The position numbers and the translations under genes are program-made. 64,000 bases of DNA from DATIXJ01 sp963714795 (GTDB lineage: Bacteria; Bacteroidota; Ignavibacteria; UBA10030; SZUA-254), in assembly GCA_963714795.1 (NCBI GenBank), contig CAVQPS010000010.1, positions 598,308-662,307 of the forward strand, read 5' to 3'. A model generated the notes under the pieces. The model saw only the letters and a program-made list of their open reading frames with translations. It ran no database searches and was not told the origin of the DNA. Shown in pieces: positions 17,255 to 27,198 of the stretch (its first letter is position 1; each line of letters begins with the position of its first letter).

Positions 17255-18247
17255 ATGAAGTATTGTTTCCTTGTTTGTTTATTCATAACAACCGCTTTTT
17301 CGCAACATTCTGAAACTATTTCCTCGTTCTCCGAAACCGGCACTGTTGCATTCAACGACCGACCATCTGCCGGAGAACGTTTCTTTTCCGACAATGATTT
17401 CGACGTTTCCGCCTCACCACTGTTCAATCAGGATTCAACTGCCGATACGTCGAACCACGCGCAACCGCTGAAATGGTACACGATGCTTCAGCGGATTCCC
17501 GGCGACTGGAATACGGTTTGGAAAATTTCCATCAGCAAATCGATGCTGCCGACGATAGGAGTCATCACGGGTCTCACACTTGTCATGGTCGTCGCCGACC
17601 AGCCGCTGGAAGATTACGCGACGCACGCGTATTTTCACAATCAGACCATACGCAACTTCAGCGATTTCTTCGAGTATGTCGGCGACGGTCGGCCGCAATT
17701 CGGACTTTCCGCTGCGTTCGCTGTCGGCGGTTTCCTGACGCACAGCGACCGCGCGTTGCGCACCGCCAGCCAGATGACCGAAGCGATACTCGCCTGCGGT
17801 GCGGTCATCCAGGTCATGAAACATCTTACCGGCAGGGAAAGCCCGTTCGTTTCAACGGAACGGAACGGCCGGTGGGATTTATTTCCGAACCAGATCGATT
17901 ACGCAAATAAAGTTCCGCATTACGACGCGTTCCCGTCGGGACATATCGCCACAACAATGACCACACTGACCGTTCTGCTGGAAAATTATCCGGAAACAAA
18001 ACCGTGGCTTCAGCCGATCAGCTACGTCATCGTCGGAGCCGTCGGTGCGGCACTCTGCACGACCGGCATTCACTGGTGGAGCGATTTTCCGCTGGGCGTT
18101 TACCTCGGTTATCAATTCGGCATGGTGGCGGCTCATCCCGAAATCACCGGAGATTCAAAACCGGCTGAAAATGAATCATCCGGATTAACTTTTTCTCCAT
18201 CGATCAGCAGTATGGGCGAAGCAATAACACTTTCATATCACTTCTAA
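17255..18247 (+). CDS. PAP2-family phosphatase, exported
   Basis: 330 residues from ATG (an upstream TTG at 17249 is less likely). Signal peptide MKYCFLVCLFITTAFSQ. The acid phosphatase/PAP2 signature is complete: K189...R194-E-S-P197 (motif 1 variant), P227-S-G-H230 (motif 2) and GIHWWSD with H273 and D277 (motif 3). Family members dephosphorylate lipid phosphates such as undecaprenyl pyrophosphate or phosphatidic acid at the periplasmic face. The long N-terminal extension of about 85 residues before the first helix is typical of Bacteroidota homologues. The gene stands alone and ends in a strong hairpin facing the convergent Tricorn gene. The substrate cannot be told. Confidence 0.9.
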   Translation: MKYCFLVCLFITTAFSQHSETISSFSETGTVAFNDRPSAGERFFSDNDFDVSASPLFNQDSTADTSNHAQPLKWYTMLQRIPGDWNTVWKISISKSMLPTIGVITGLTLVMVVADQPLEDYATHAYFHNQTIRNFSDFFEYVGDGRPQFGLSAAFAVGGFLTHSDRALRTASQMTEAILACGAVIQVMKHLTGRESPFVSTERNGRWDLFPNQIDYANKVPHYDAFPSGHIATTMTTLTVLLENYPETKPWLQPISYVIVGAVGAALCTTGIHWWSDFPLGVYLGYQFGMVAAHPEITGDSKPAENESSGLTFSPSISSMGEAITLSYHF

Positions 18248-18253
18248 AAAAAA

Positions 18254-18279
18254 TCCCGGCAGAGCGTGCCGGGACTTTT
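18254..18279. terminator. Bidirectional terminator hairpin between convergent genes
   Basis: Arms TCCCGGCA and TGCCGGGA flank a 5-nt loop, with CTTTT on the right and a run of A on the left. It lies 6 nt after the PAP2 stop and 25 nt before the end of the minus-strand Tricorn gene, so it can stop transcription from both sides. Confidence 0.85.
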
Positions 18280-18303
18280 CAAACGTTCACTATTTCGGAT
18301 TAT

Positions 18304-21300
18304 TTATTTTTTGATCGGATAATCCGGAACCGGCGGAATATCGTGTTCCTGTGTTTTCAGCGAATCCATAATCACTTCGATCGCTTTATTCAACTGCTCA
18401 TCATCGCCGGCAAATTCCTTTGCGGGATCGTTATCCACAACGATATCCGGATCGACGCCGTGTCCTTCAATGATCCAGCCTTTGCCGTCGGCATCGTACG
18501 GAGAAAATTCCGGTTTCATGAGGAAACCGCCGTCGAGCAGAGGCAAACTTCCGCGGATACCGACCACGCCGCCCCACGTTCGTTTGCCGATGAGCGGTCC
18601 GATTTTCGCTTTCTTGAACCGATACGGGAACAGATCGCCGTCGGATGCGGAGAACTCATCGATCAGGCAGACTTTTGGTCCCCACAGCAGTTCATTCGGA
18701 TTCGTAGACGGCGCGGTATTGCGCGCAACTTCGATCATCGAAATTTCCCGCCGCAGTCGCTCGATCAGCATCGGTGAAACATTGCCGCCGCCGTTACCGC
18801 GGTCGTCGATAATCAACGCTTTCTTCCTCAATTGCGGATAAAAATGTTTGACAAATTCATTCAGTCCGTCGGTTCCCATGTCGGGCACATGGATATATCC
18901 CACTTTGCCGTTGGTGGCTTTTTCAACTTTGGCGATATTATTTTCAACCCAATTATAATAGTAGAGACTGCTTTCGTTGCCGATCGGAATCACCACGACA
19001 TCGCGGCTTCCCTGCATTTCGGGAGACGAATTCAGTTTGAGTGTCACCTGTTTATCCACGGTATTGACGAGCGATTCATAAATATCGGTCATTTTATCCG
19101 TCGGCTTGCCATTGACTGCAAGGATATAATCGCCTTCTTTTGCATTGACGCCGATTTCGGTCAGCGGTGAGCGTGTCGACTTATCCCAGTTCTCGCCTTT
19201 CAGAATTTTTTTGATGCGATAATATTTTGAGTTTTTATCGCGTTCCAGTTGTGCACCGAGAAGTCCAGTCATGATCCGTTTCGGTGCGGGCACATCTCCG
19301 CCGCCGACATAGGTATGACCGGAACTGAGTTCGCCAATCACTTCGCCGAGAATATAGGTAAGGTCTGCACGGTTGTTGACATACTGAACGAGCGGTTCAT
19401 ATTTTTTGCGGATGCCTGTCCAGTCGACACCGTTCATGTTCGGTGCATAAAAGAAATCTCTCATCTGGCGCCAGCATTCGTTATAAATTTGAGCCCATTC
19501 CTGATGACGGTCGAGATTCACTTCCATACCGGAGAGGTCCAATTTATCTTTGAAATCGATTTTTCCTTTCGGCACATCGATAATATAAAAGGCGCCGTCT
19601 TTCCCGATGAGAAATTTTTTCTGATCCGCAGAGACTTCAAATCCTCCGATATCGGCAAGATTTGTTTCTTTCAATTCTCCCAGATCGTACATCTGAAATT
19701 GCGGTTTCTCATCTTTACTGCCGCGGCGCATATAATAGAGATCGGTTCCGACCGATTTGAGATCCCCGTAGGATGACGGTTGAATCGGAAGTGCGGCAAT
19801 ACGGTCTTTCAAACCGTCGACATCGACACTCACCGTTACTGTTGCTTCTTTTTTATCACCATCTTTTTTCGGTTTTGCTTCATCGGATTTCGGCTGATCG
19901 GATTTTTCCGCCACTTCATCGCTTTTCGGTTTGAACGGCGAGTCGACCGATTTCGTCAGCGTCACAAGATAAATTCTCGACATATCCTGGTACGTGTAAT
20001 CGAATTCATTCCATCCGTAGGTCGGGTTGAAATCTCTGTCGGAAACAAAGAACAGATATTTGCCGTCGGAGCTGAATTCCGGAGTGCCGGCAGAATACCA
20101 GCCATCGGTCACCGGATACGATTCTTTTTTCTCCAGAGAATAGAGATAGACTTTCGACATCATTTCCACTTCGGTCTTTCCATAAGCAATCCACTTGCTG
20201 TCGGGCGACCAGGTATACTCGCTGAATTCCCATGCCTGCGCCTGTGCGACTTCCACGATCGATTTTGAAGCGACATCGACATACCGGAGCCGCAATTTTT
20301 TATCCGCCCAGAGAATTTTCTTGCCGTCGGGCGACCAATAAATCTGGTATTTGTAGTTGTCGCTTCCTTTGGTTAACTGCGTCGCCGGGGCGCTTCCGTC
20401 CTGCGGTTCGATATAAATCTCGTCTTCGCCGGTAGCATCGGAGATAAATGCGATCCATTTTCCATCGGGCGACCATTTTGAATCCCGCTCATGCACGCCG
20501 GGCGTATTGGTAATATTCCGTGTCGCACCGTTTTTCGCCGGCACCGTGAAAATATCGCCATGGGCGCCGAACAATGCACGTTTTCCGTCGGGAGAAATTT
20601 CAAAATTCGAAACCCCGTCGCCGACTTTTTTAATGCCACCCCGTCCGCTCACCAGATCTTCATGAATTTGTATTGAGACCTTTTCCGTTTTCTCGGTCGC
20701 CAGATCGAACTTGTAAATATATCCGCCATTTTCAAAAACGATCGCGGCATCACCGAGCGACGGAAACTTGATATCGAAATCGGTGAATGAAGTCAGTTGC
20801 CGGGTTTCTTTCGAAGCGAGATCATAGACATACAGGTTCATCCGTTTGAGACTGTCGCGATCGGAGAGGAAATAAATTTTATTGCCGCTCCACATCGGAT
20901 AAATGTCGCCGGCCGGATTGTTCGTGATGTTAGTCGTTTTCTTCGAATCGAAATCGTAAATCCAGATATCGTCGGTCAAGCCGCCGCGATATCGTTTCCA
21001 CGTGCGGAATTCCCGGAAGATCCGGTTGTATGCAAGCTGTTTATCGTCGGGAGAATACGAGCAGAATCCGCCGCGCGGCAGAGGCAGTTGTTCCGGAATG
21101 TCACCATTAATTGAAGTAAGATAGAGCTGTCCTTTAAAATCATTGAACTCACGCATCCTCGAACGGAAAATGATATGAGTATTATCATGCATCCATCCCA
21201 TGACGATATTGTTCGGTCCCATTCTGTCGGAAACATCGTCGCGGCCGAGTGTTGCGGTGTAGGTCAGGCGTTTGGGAACTCCGCCTTCCGACGGAATCAG

Positions 21301-21570
21301 GTATACTTCCGTGTTGCCATCGTATTGTCCGGTGAAAGCGATCCACTTTCCGTCGGGAGAAAAATGCGCGAACATTTCAAACCCGACATCGCCGGTCAGC
21401 TTGCGCGCAACGCCGCCGGTTGAAGGAACGGTATAGAGATCGCCGGCGTACGTAAAGACAATTTGATTGCCGTGAATGGCGGGGAACCGCAGCAATCTCG
21501 ATTCTTCCTGCGAGAAAAGCGGCTGAAGGAACATTGCCGCGAGGAAAAGACAGAACGAAATTTTTTTCAT
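18304..21570 (-). CDS. Tricorn-type protease (S41 family) with signal peptide
   Basis: 1088 residues, the usual size of Tricorn proteases. Signal peptide MKKISFCLFLAAMFLQPLFSQ. The N-terminal half is built of beta-propeller strands with repeated FSPDGKWIAF / WSPDGKKILW motifs (about residues 30-560). A charged linker rich in KSDEAKPKKDGD follows (about 550-580). A PDZ-like segment (GDYILAVNGKPTDK) precedes the S41 catalytic domain with DDRGNGGG and SASDGDLFPY (residues 974-983), then GKRTWGGVVGI. The serine in SASDGD is the expected nucleophile. Tricorn enzymes degrade oligopeptides; here the signal peptide suggests a periplasmic protein-degradation role. It is a single gene facing a terminator. 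Confidence 0.93.
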   Translation of the reverse strand: MKKISFCLFLAAMFLQPLFSQEESRLLRFPAIHGNQIVFTYAGDLYTVPSTGGVARKLTGDVGFEMFAHFSPDGKWIAFTGQYDGNTEVYLIPSEGGVPKRLTYTATLGRDDVSDRMGPNNIVMGWMHDNTHIIFRSRMREFNDFKGQLYLTSINGDIPEQLPLPRGGFCSYSPDDKQLAYNRIFREFRTWKRYRGGLTDDIWIYDFDSKKTTNITNNPAGDIYPMWSGNKIYFLSDRDSLKRMNLYVYDLASKETRQLTSFTDFDIKFPSLGDAAIVFENGGYIYKFDLATEKTEKVSIQIHEDLVSGRGGIKKVGDGVSNFEISPDGKRALFGAHGDIFTVPAKNGATRNITNTPGVHERDSKWSPDGKWIAFISDATGEDEIYIEPQDGSAPATQLTKGSDNYKYQIYWSPDGKKILWADKKLRLRYVDVASKSIVEVAQAQAWEFSEYTWSPDSKWIAYGKTEVEMMSKVYLYSLEKKESYPVTDGWYSAGTPEFSSDGKYLFFVSDRDFNPTYGWNEFDYTYQDMSRIYLVTLTKSVDSPFKPKSDEVAEKSDQPKSDEAKPKKDGDKKEATVTVSVDVDGLKDRIAALPIQPSSYGDLKSVGTDLYYMRRGSKDEKPQFQMYDLGELKETNLADIGGFEVSADQKKFLIGKDGAFYIIDVPKGKIDFKDKLDLSGMEVNLDRHQEWAQIYNECWRQMRDFFYAPNMNGVDWTGIRKKYEPLVQYVNNRADLTYILGEVIGELSSGHTYVGGGDVPAPKRIMTGLLGAQLERDKNSKYYRIKKILKGENWDKSTRSPLTEIGVNAKEGDYILAVNGKPTDKMTDIYESLVNTVDKQVTLKLNSSPEMQGSRDVVVIPIGNESSLYYYNWVENNIAKVEKATNGKVGYIHVPDMGTDGLNEFVKHFYPQLRKKALIIDDRGNGGGNVSPMLIERLRREISMIEVARNTAPSTNPNELLWGPKVCLIDEFSASDGDLFPYRFKKAKIGPLIGKRTWGGVVGIRGSLPLLDGGFLMKPEFSPYDADGKGWIIEGHGVDPDIVVDNDPAKEFAGDDEQLNKAIEVIMDSLKTQEHDIPPVPDYPIKK

Positions 21571-21855
21571 ATCCTTACTCCATTGTTATTAGAAAGCGAT
21601 TGGAAAATCCAAATATGATTTATGTATACGATTTTTCGTACGAAAAGTTCGGTTTCGGTGGACAAAGAACGTTTGGAGTGAAATCGCGAACAATGTAAGA
21701 AAAGAATTCGGCACAAACAACATGGTAATACGGGTTTTGAAGGGATGAATACATCGAATATTCGGTTAAATGATGTCTCAGGGCTTGTTTATCTGAAAAA
21801 GTATCCTTTAATTTTAGGTACAATCCCGTCAACAGCATTATGAAAGTGACACCGT

Positions 21856-22587
21856 ATGATCGATTTAAAAAAGTTACCGACAGGTCCTGATCCGGATCTG
21901 AAAAAAAAGCACACCGAAAAAGAAACAGAACAATTAAAAGAAGAAATATTTACGCTTCAGGATAAACTCTATGCCGAACGAAAACATGGCGTGCTGATCG
22001 TTCTTCAGGGAATGGACACGGCCGGAAAAGACGGGACCATCCATCACGTTTTCTCCTGCGTCAACCCGATGGGATGTACCGTCCGATCGTTTAAGACGCC
22101 GACGGCAGAAGAAGCGTCGCATGACTTTTTGTGGAGAGTGCATCCGCATGTTCCCGCCAAAGGAATGATCGGTATCTTCAACCGCTCGCATTACGAAGAT
22201 ATTTTATTTCCATCCGTTCACAAAACGTTCGAGAAAAAAGTACTCGAGCGGCGATACGACGCCATCAATCATTTTGAAGAATATCTGGTCGATAACGGTA
22301 TCGTGTTGCTGAAATTTTTCCTGCACATCTCGGAAGAGGAACAAAAGAAACGGATCAGGGAGCGTCTTCACGACTCAAACAAGCATTGGAAATACAGCGC
22401 TTCCGATTCGAAAGAAGAGAATTACTGGAGCGATTACATGGGCGTGTATGAACGCATCATCGGGCAATGCAGTCCGGAAATCCCGTGGCTCATCGTGCCG
22501 GCCGATCACCGGTGGTACAGAAATTATTTCATTGCCAAAGAAATCGCGAAGACATTGAAAAAATTGAAATCGAAATATCCGTCATAA
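21856..22587 (+). CDS. ppk2: Polyphosphate kinase 2 family protein
   Basis: 243 residues. Carries Walker A GMDTAGKDG (residues 52-60), the lid and acceptor segment NPMGCTVRSFKTPT, and Walker B-like IGIFNRSHYEDIL (about 105-117), all diagnostic of PPK2. The enzyme transfers phosphate between inorganic polyphosphate and nucleotides, in this subgroup usually making nucleoside di- or triphosphates from polyphosphate. It has a single domain and is cytoplasmic. It is preceded by 285 bp without a convincing gene (21571-21855), so it probably has its own promoter. It converges on msrA. Confidence 0.93.
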   Translation: MIDLKKLPTGPDPDLKKKHTEKETEQLKEEIFTLQDKLYAERKHGVLIVLQGMDTAGKDGTIHHVFSCVNPMGCTVRSFKTPTAEEASHDFLWRVHPHVPAKGMIGIFNRSHYEDILFPSVHKTFEKKVLERRYDAINHFEEYLVDNGIVLLKFFLHISEEEQKKRIRERLHDSNKHWKYSASDSKEENYWSDYMGVYERIIGQCSPEIPWLIVPADHRWYRNYFIAKEIAKTLKKLKSKYPS

Positions 22588-22627
22588 CAACATTTGATGC
22601 GGTGCGCGATGGCCCGGCACATTGTCA

Positions 22628-23140
22628 TTATTCCAAAGCCAGCTTCTTTAACTTCGGTTTGATGATGAACTGGCAATAGGGCGCTTGCGGATTGCTGCGA
22701 TAATAATCCTGATGATAATTTTCCGCAGGATAAAATTTTGTCAGCGGCTGGATTTCGGTAACGATGGCTTGCGTAAAATTCTTCTGTGCTTCCTGCTTCG
22801 ATTGTTCTGCAATGAGTTTTTGCTCTTCATTGTGAAAGAAAATGACTGAGCGGTATTGTGTCCCGACGTCCGCTCCCTGCCTGTTCATTGTTGTGGGGTC
22901 ATGGGCATCCCAGAATAAATCCACCAACCGCCGGTAGGTGATCTTCGCCGGGTCGAACGAGATTTGCGCCACCTCGGCATGACCGGTTGTGCCGGAGCAT
23001 ACCTGTTTGTATGTCGGGTTCAGTGTCGTTCCGCCGGCATACCCGGCAACGACCGATTGGACGCCGTCAAGCCGCTCAAAAACCGCCTCGACACACCAAA
23101 AACACCCGCCCCCGAACGTTGCTAATTCAAAATTGGTCAT
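22628..23140 (-). CDS. msrA: Peptide-methionine (S)-S-oxide reductase MsrA
   Basis: 170 residues from the ATG giving MTNFELATFGGGCFWC; an upstream in-frame TTG at 23155 is less likely. The family signature GCFWC has catalytic Cys13, followed by GVQSVVAGYAGG, the DPTTMNRQGADVGTQYRS segment and AENYHQDYY. It reduces methionine-S-sulfoxide in proteins using thioredoxin. No signal peptide is present, so it is cytoplasmic, unlike the lipoprotein MsrB at 13550-14101. A possible resolving Cys lies near the C-terminus (APYCQF). It is divergent from the DUF5916 gene at 23271. Confidence 0.95.
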   Translation of the reverse strand: MTNFELATFGGGCFWCVEAVFERLDGVQSVVAGYAGGTTLNPTYKQVCSGTTGHAEVAQISFDPAKITYRRLVDLFWDAHDPTTMNRQGADVGTQYRSVIFFHNEEQKLIAEQSKQEAQKNFTQAIVTEIQPLTKFYPAENYHQDYYRSNPQAPYCQFIIKPKLKKLALE

Positions 23141-23270
23141 ACAGTTTTCTATCAAACATAATTATCTTTCCGCAACCAAACAAATTTGCAAAAATCGAAC
23201 AATCTTTGCAACTTTCTTTCACTTCGCTTCGTCTAAACCTGTAATCCGTTCACCAACTATTGAACATTCT

Positions 23271-25979
23271 GTGAAGTCTCAATCTTTCATCCTACCGGCA
23301 GTATTCTTCGCTGTTATAATCGAATTACTTTTACCTGCGGTTAGCGCTCACGCTGACGATCAAAGCAAGGTTCCCGACACGACAAAGCAGAAAGCTGAAG
23401 TTACGGCAGTCCGGGCAACCGAACCGATAACCATCGACGGCGTTCTTTCGGAACAAGAATGGCAACGGCCGGGAATTACCCAATTCACGCAACGGGATCC
23501 CATTGAAGGCATTGCGCCCACGCAAAAAACCGAAGTCTGGGTCGCGTACGATGACGCGGCAATGTATATCGCTGCGCGGATGTACGACACGCACCCCGAT
23601 TCGATCGTCAGCCGCATCGGCAGACGAGATGCATCGCTGACTTCCGATTGGTTCTATGTCGGAATCGATTCGTATCACGACAAACTCACCGGATTTTATT
23701 TTGGCGTGTATGCCGGCGGAACAATGACCGACGGAACATTGTACAACGATTCCTGGGATGATAATACGTGGGACGGTGTGTGGGATGCCGCCACGAAAAT
23801 CGATGATCAGGGATGGACTGTGGAGATGCGCATTCCCTTTTCCCAGTTACGGTTTACGAAAAAGGATCAATATGTGTGGGGAATCAATTTTATTCGCACC
23901 ATTGCCCGCAACAACGAGCGTGACGATTTCGTGCTCGTTCCGAAAAAAGAAAGCGGCTGGGTGTCGCGGTTTGCCGACCTTACCGGTTTACACGACATTA
24001 ATCCGCCCCTCAAACTGGAAATTCTTCCGTATGAAGTTTCCACCGGTAAATTTCTTCTTCACGAACCCGGCGATCCGTACAATTCCGGACACGATCTTTC
24101 GGAAAATTTCGGCGGCGATCTGAAAGCAGGTTTAGGAAGCAATCTGACACTCAACGCGACGATCAATCCGGATTTCGGACAGGTGGAAGTCGATCCGGCA
24201 GTCATTAATCTTACACAATTCGAAACGTACTTTGATGAAAAACGCCCGTTCTTTGTCGAAGGATCGAACTTTTTCGACTTCGGGTCGGGAGGTGCAAACA
24301 ATAATTGGGGATTCAATTGGGGAGCGCCGACGTTTTTCTACAGCAGGCGGATAGGACGTCCACCGCAAGGAAGCGTACAACACACAACGGACGACGGTCT
24401 CAACGACATGTTCTACGACATTCCCGATCATACGACCATTATCGGCGCAGCAAAGCTCACGGGAAAAATTTCTGACAGCTGGACGATCGGCGCCGCACAG
24501 GCGGTGACAGCCCGTGAATACGGAAAAACCGACAGTGCCGGTGTGCAGTTTTCCGATGTCGTCGAACCACTAAGCTATTACGGCGTCGTGAGAAGTTTGC
24601 ATGACTTCGGCCAGGGCCGGCATGCCATCGGATTTTTCGGAACGTTTGTCGATCGGGATCTGAATCATGATTATCTTCAAAGCAGTTTCAACCGGCAATC
24701 TTCGACGATCGGTTTGGACGGGTGGACAACACTCGACAGTTCCAGTACGTGGGTCGCGACAGGTTGGTTTGCCGGAACTAACCTCCAGGGATCGGCAACG
24801 GATATTCTCACACAACAGCAATCTCCTCTTCATTATTACCAGCGGCCGGACATCAACTACGTCCATTTGGATTCCACAGCGACATCGCTTTCCGGCTATG
24901 CGGGACGCGTCGCAATCAACAAGCAAAAGGGGAACAGCTATCTGAACGCGGCAATAGGCGTTATCTCTCCCGGATTTGATGTTAATGATGTCGGTTTTAT
25001 GTTTCGCACAAATGAAATCAATAGTCATGTTGTACTCGGTTATCAATGGTTTCAACCGGACGGTTTGTTTCGCAGTAAATCGTTTGATGTTGCAACTTTT
25101 CGCAATTTCGATTTTGGGGGACAAAAAACCGGAGAAGGATATTTTCTTTTTTACAACGGGCAATTCATGAATTATTGGTTCCTCAACGGCAGCATGAGTT
25201 ATTATCCGGGAACGGTGGATAATCTTAACACCCGGGGCGGTCCTGCAATGATGAGCACCAACCAGTATTTTGAAAATATTTATTTGAATACCGATTCACG
25301 GTCGGCATTGGTGTATAGCTTCGGTACGAATCTTGAGCGAAGTGAATCGGGCGGATACCATGTCGAGTTCGATCCCGGTATCGAGTGGCATCCGTCGGCA
25401 AGTTTAAGTATCACGATTTCTCCCGACATCACGCGTGACGTTACTATTGCACAATGGGTCGACAATATTCCCGACCCGGCTGCCAAGGCAACGTACGGAA
25501 CGCGATATGTTTTCGGTAAGTTGGATTATCGAAGCGTATCATCCGATATTCGAATCGATTGGACTTTTACACCCAAATTGACGCTCCAGATTTACATGCA
25601 GCCGTTGATCGGCGTCGGAACGTATTCCGAATTCAAAGAATTAAAACAACCCGGAACGTACACATTCAACAATTATGGTGAAAACGGTTCGGCGATAACG
25701 TACATTGACAGCACCGGCGAATATCTTTTTTCTCCTGCCGGCGCACCTTCTTTTACTATTGCCAATCCCGACTTCAATTCTAAATCGCTGAAGGTCAACG
25801 CAATTCTCCGGTGGGAATATTTGCCCGGATCGACATTGTATTTCGTCTGGACACAAATCCGTAATAATTATGATGATCCGGGAAATTTCAATTTCAACAG
25901 AGACTTCGGAAATCTCTTCTCACGTCAGGGCGGGGATAACGTATTCCTCGTTAAGGCAAGCTACTGGTGGAACCCCTGA
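23271..25979 (+). CDS. DUF5916 outer-membrane protein with CBM9-like N-terminal domain
   Basis: 902 residues from a GTG start placed just before the signal peptide (KSQSFILPAVFFAVIIELLLPAVSAHA). The open frame extends further left but overlaps msrA and has no coding character there. Residues of about 40-230 are a CBM9-like domain (PITIDGVLSEQEW, VAYDDAAMYIAARMYD, FSQLRFTKKDQYVWGINF). The rest is the DUF5916 region with NPDFGQVEVDPAVINL and YFDEKRPFFVEGSNFF, then many alternating strands ending in an aromatic residue pattern typical of an outer-membrane beta-barrel. The role of DUF5916 proteins is not established; they are often linked to carbohydrate or peptide handling. It has its own start region divergent from msrA. 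Confidence 0.85.
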   Translation: MKSQSFILPAVFFAVIIELLLPAVSAHADDQSKVPDTTKQKAEVTAVRATEPITIDGVLSEQEWQRPGITQFTQRDPIEGIAPTQKTEVWVAYDDAAMYIAARMYDTHPDSIVSRIGRRDASLTSDWFYVGIDSYHDKLTGFYFGVYAGGTMTDGTLYNDSWDDNTWDGVWDAATKIDDQGWTVEMRIPFSQLRFTKKDQYVWGINFIRTIARNNERDDFVLVPKKESGWVSRFADLTGLHDINPPLKLEILPYEVSTGKFLLHEPGDPYNSGHDLSENFGGDLKAGLGSNLTLNATINPDFGQVEVDPAVINLTQFETYFDEKRPFFVEGSNFFDFGSGGANNNWGFNWGAPTFFYSRRIGRPPQGSVQHTTDDGLNDMFYDIPDHTTIIGAAKLTGKISDSWTIGAAQAVTAREYGKTDSAGVQFSDVVEPLSYYGVVRSLHDFGQGRHAIGFFGTFVDRDLNHDYLQSSFNRQSSTIGLDGWTTLDSSSTWVATGWFAGTNLQGSATDILTQQQSPLHYYQRPDINYVHLDSTATSLSGYAGRVAINKQKGNSYLNAAIGVISPGFDVNDVGFMFRTNEINSHVVLGYQWFQPDGLFRSKSFDVATFRNFDFGGQKTGEGYFLFYNGQFMNYWFLNGSMSYYPGTVDNLNTRGGPAMMSTNQYFENIYLNTDSRSALVYSFGTNLERSESGGYHVEFDPGIEWHPSASLSITISPDITRDVTIAQWVDNIPDPAAKATYGTRYVFGKLDYRSVSSDIRIDWTFTPKLTLQIYMQPLIGVGTYSEFKELKQPGTYTFNNYGENGSAITYIDSTGEYLFSPAGAPSFTIANPDFNSKSLKVNAILRWEYLPGSTLYFVWTQIRNNYDDPGNFNFNRDFGNLFSRQGGDNVFLVKASYWWNP

Positions 25980-25992
25980 TACGGAAAAAAAG

Positions 25993-26418
25993 TTACTGGG
26001 TATCGTGTTCGGACATTGTGGGAGGCAACTTCAAATGAAAAATGTCACCTTTTTTGGATTGGAAAAGTTCGCCGTGCTTTTGTGCGAAGTGAAGAACGTA
26101 ACTGATATCTTCCGGCTGGATATGATCAAGGATCGTGAATAAGACCGATTCATTGATGCCGGGATATTGGACGGCATATGCTTTAATAATTTTCAGCAGT
26201 TCACGATATTTCGGATCGTTTTTGGCAAACTCCGAAAAATCTTCCTCTGCAGCACGAAGATTTTCAACGAAGGCCGGTTGTTGCACCGTCGCTTCGTACC
26301 ACGACTGAACGCTGTTACGGTACGCAAACCGGGCGATATCCCGGTCCCCTTTTTCGGCGCTCTGCCGGGCAACGTAGTGAAAAAATTCCGCTGCTTCTCT
26401 TGCCGTCGGTTTTATCAT
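25993..26418 (-). CDS. Helical protein of unknown function
   Basis: 141 residues, nearly all predicted helix (EAAEFFHYVARQSAEKGDRDIARFAYRNSVQSWYEA...), ending in a short beta-like tail GDIFHLKLPP. There is no signal peptide and no membrane segment. Codon use looks like that of the neighbours. No family was recognised. It converges on the DUF5916 gene with only 13 bp between stops, and the STAS gene lies upstream on the same strand behind a terminator, so it is probably transcribed alone. Confidence 0.7.
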   Translation of the reverse strand: MIKPTAREAAEFFHYVARQSAEKGDRDIARFAYRNSVQSWYEATVQQPAFVENLRAAEEDFSEFAKNDPKYRELLKIIKAYAVQYPGINESVLFTILDHIQPEDISYVLHFAQKHGELFQSKKGDIFHLKLPPTMSEHDTQ

Positions 26419-26621
26419 ATGAAACTTGTAAGATTATTATCACCCGTTATGGACCATCATGTGCGGGAGCGGGACATGACGGATACAAGGAACTACCTCA
26501 AGGTACATCCTTCCGCAATCAGACGACGTGCGGCAGATCAAACATTTCACTTTTTACGTGATTGGTTGGAACAAGGAAAAGGAAGTAAAACGGGAATCGT
26601 TGTATATGGTTTTCAAACGAT

Positions 26622-26663
26622 AAAAAAATCCCGCGCAGGATACAAACTGTACCCGACGCGGGA
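26622..26663 (-). terminator. Terminator of the STAS gene
   Basis: Read on the minus strand, arms TCCCGCG and CGCGGGA enclose a 21-nt loop and are followed by seven T. It lies 40 nt after the stop of the STAS-domain gene. Confidence 0.75.
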
Positions 26664-26703
26664 AACACCGGTGGTACCGAAAATTAGTCCCGAATGAAAA
26701 TAA

Positions 26704-27054
26704 TTATTTGGGTTTTGACTTAAAGCTCGCAAGTGCCCGGTCAAGTGTTTCGTACGTATCGAACACTTTCACAAGCTGTGTCATGACGAACAGGTTCTGC
26801 ACTTTTCCTTCAACGCGGGCAAGACGAAGATCCCCGCCGGCATTGCGCATGGTCGTCAACGCGGAAATCAATGTTCCTAATCCGGAACTATTCATGTAAT
26901 TGACTCCGCCGAGATCGATGACAATCCGTTTCACTTCGTCGTTGACAAGACTATGAATCTTTTCCCGAATTGTCGTCGTATCCGGTTCGCCAAGGAGATC
27001 GCCTTTTAACGTAATAACGGCAACATCATTCTCCATTTTTTCTTTGATTTGCAT
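26704..27054 (-). CDS. STAS-domain anti-sigma factor antagonist
   Basis: 116 residues, a complete single STAS domain. It has the expected pattern: beta strands VAVITLKGDL and RIVIDLGGVNYM, then the NSSGLG loop (residues 55-60), where the conserved serine is the site phosphorylated by a partner kinase in SpoIIAA and RsbV proteins. Such proteins bind an anti-sigma factor kinase and free its sigma factor or other partner. No kinase or phosphatase partner is seen nearby. It is a single-gene transcript with a good sigma-70-like promoter upstream and a terminator downstream. Confidence 0.92.
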   Translation of the reverse strand: MQIKEKMENDVAVITLKGDLLGEPDTTTIREKIHSLVNDEVKRIVIDLGGVNYMNSSGLGTLISALTTMRNAGGDLRLARVEGKVQNLFVMTQLVKVFDTYETLDRALASFKSKPK

Positions 27055-27100
27055 AGCAATCCCTGAAAGGTTAGAAATGACTTATTATGAATAACTTTTA

Positions 27101-27129
27101 ATCATACAAAAGTCTTTACAAAAAGTCAA
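27101..27129 (-). promoter_or_regulatory. Sigma-70-like promoter of the STAS gene
   Basis: On the minus strand TTGACT and TATGAT are separated by exactly 17 nt, each one mismatch from the sigma-70 consensus. The predicted start lies about 40 nt before the STAS start codon. This is not the TAnnTTTG type usual in Bacteroidota, so it may be chance or a housekeeping variant. Confidence 0.5.
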
Positions 27130-27186
27130 CTTATCACCCCTTTTTCCATAAAATATTTCACAGAAATATATCCGGCGGGGAACCGG

Positions 27187-27194
27187 TATATTTG
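27187..27194 (+). promoter_or_regulatory. TAnnTTTG -7 element before the candidate small RNA
   Basis: TATATTTG matches the Bacteroidota -7 consensus TAnnTTTG exactly. No clear TTTG is present at the -33 distance, which lowers confidence. Transcription would start near 27200 and end at the terminator at 27287-27318. Confidence 0.4.
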
Positions 27195-27198
27195 AATC

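Noticed and set aside
21620..21838. Minus-strand ORF of 72 codons upstream of ppk2
   Set aside because: No signal peptide, domain or ribosome site; sequence looks random. The 285-bp gap is treated as non-coding.
26167..26697. Plus-strand ORF of 176 codons
   Set aside because: It overlaps the better supported minus-strand gene at 25993-26418, and its 3' part contains the terminator of the STAS gene; composition is not protein-like.
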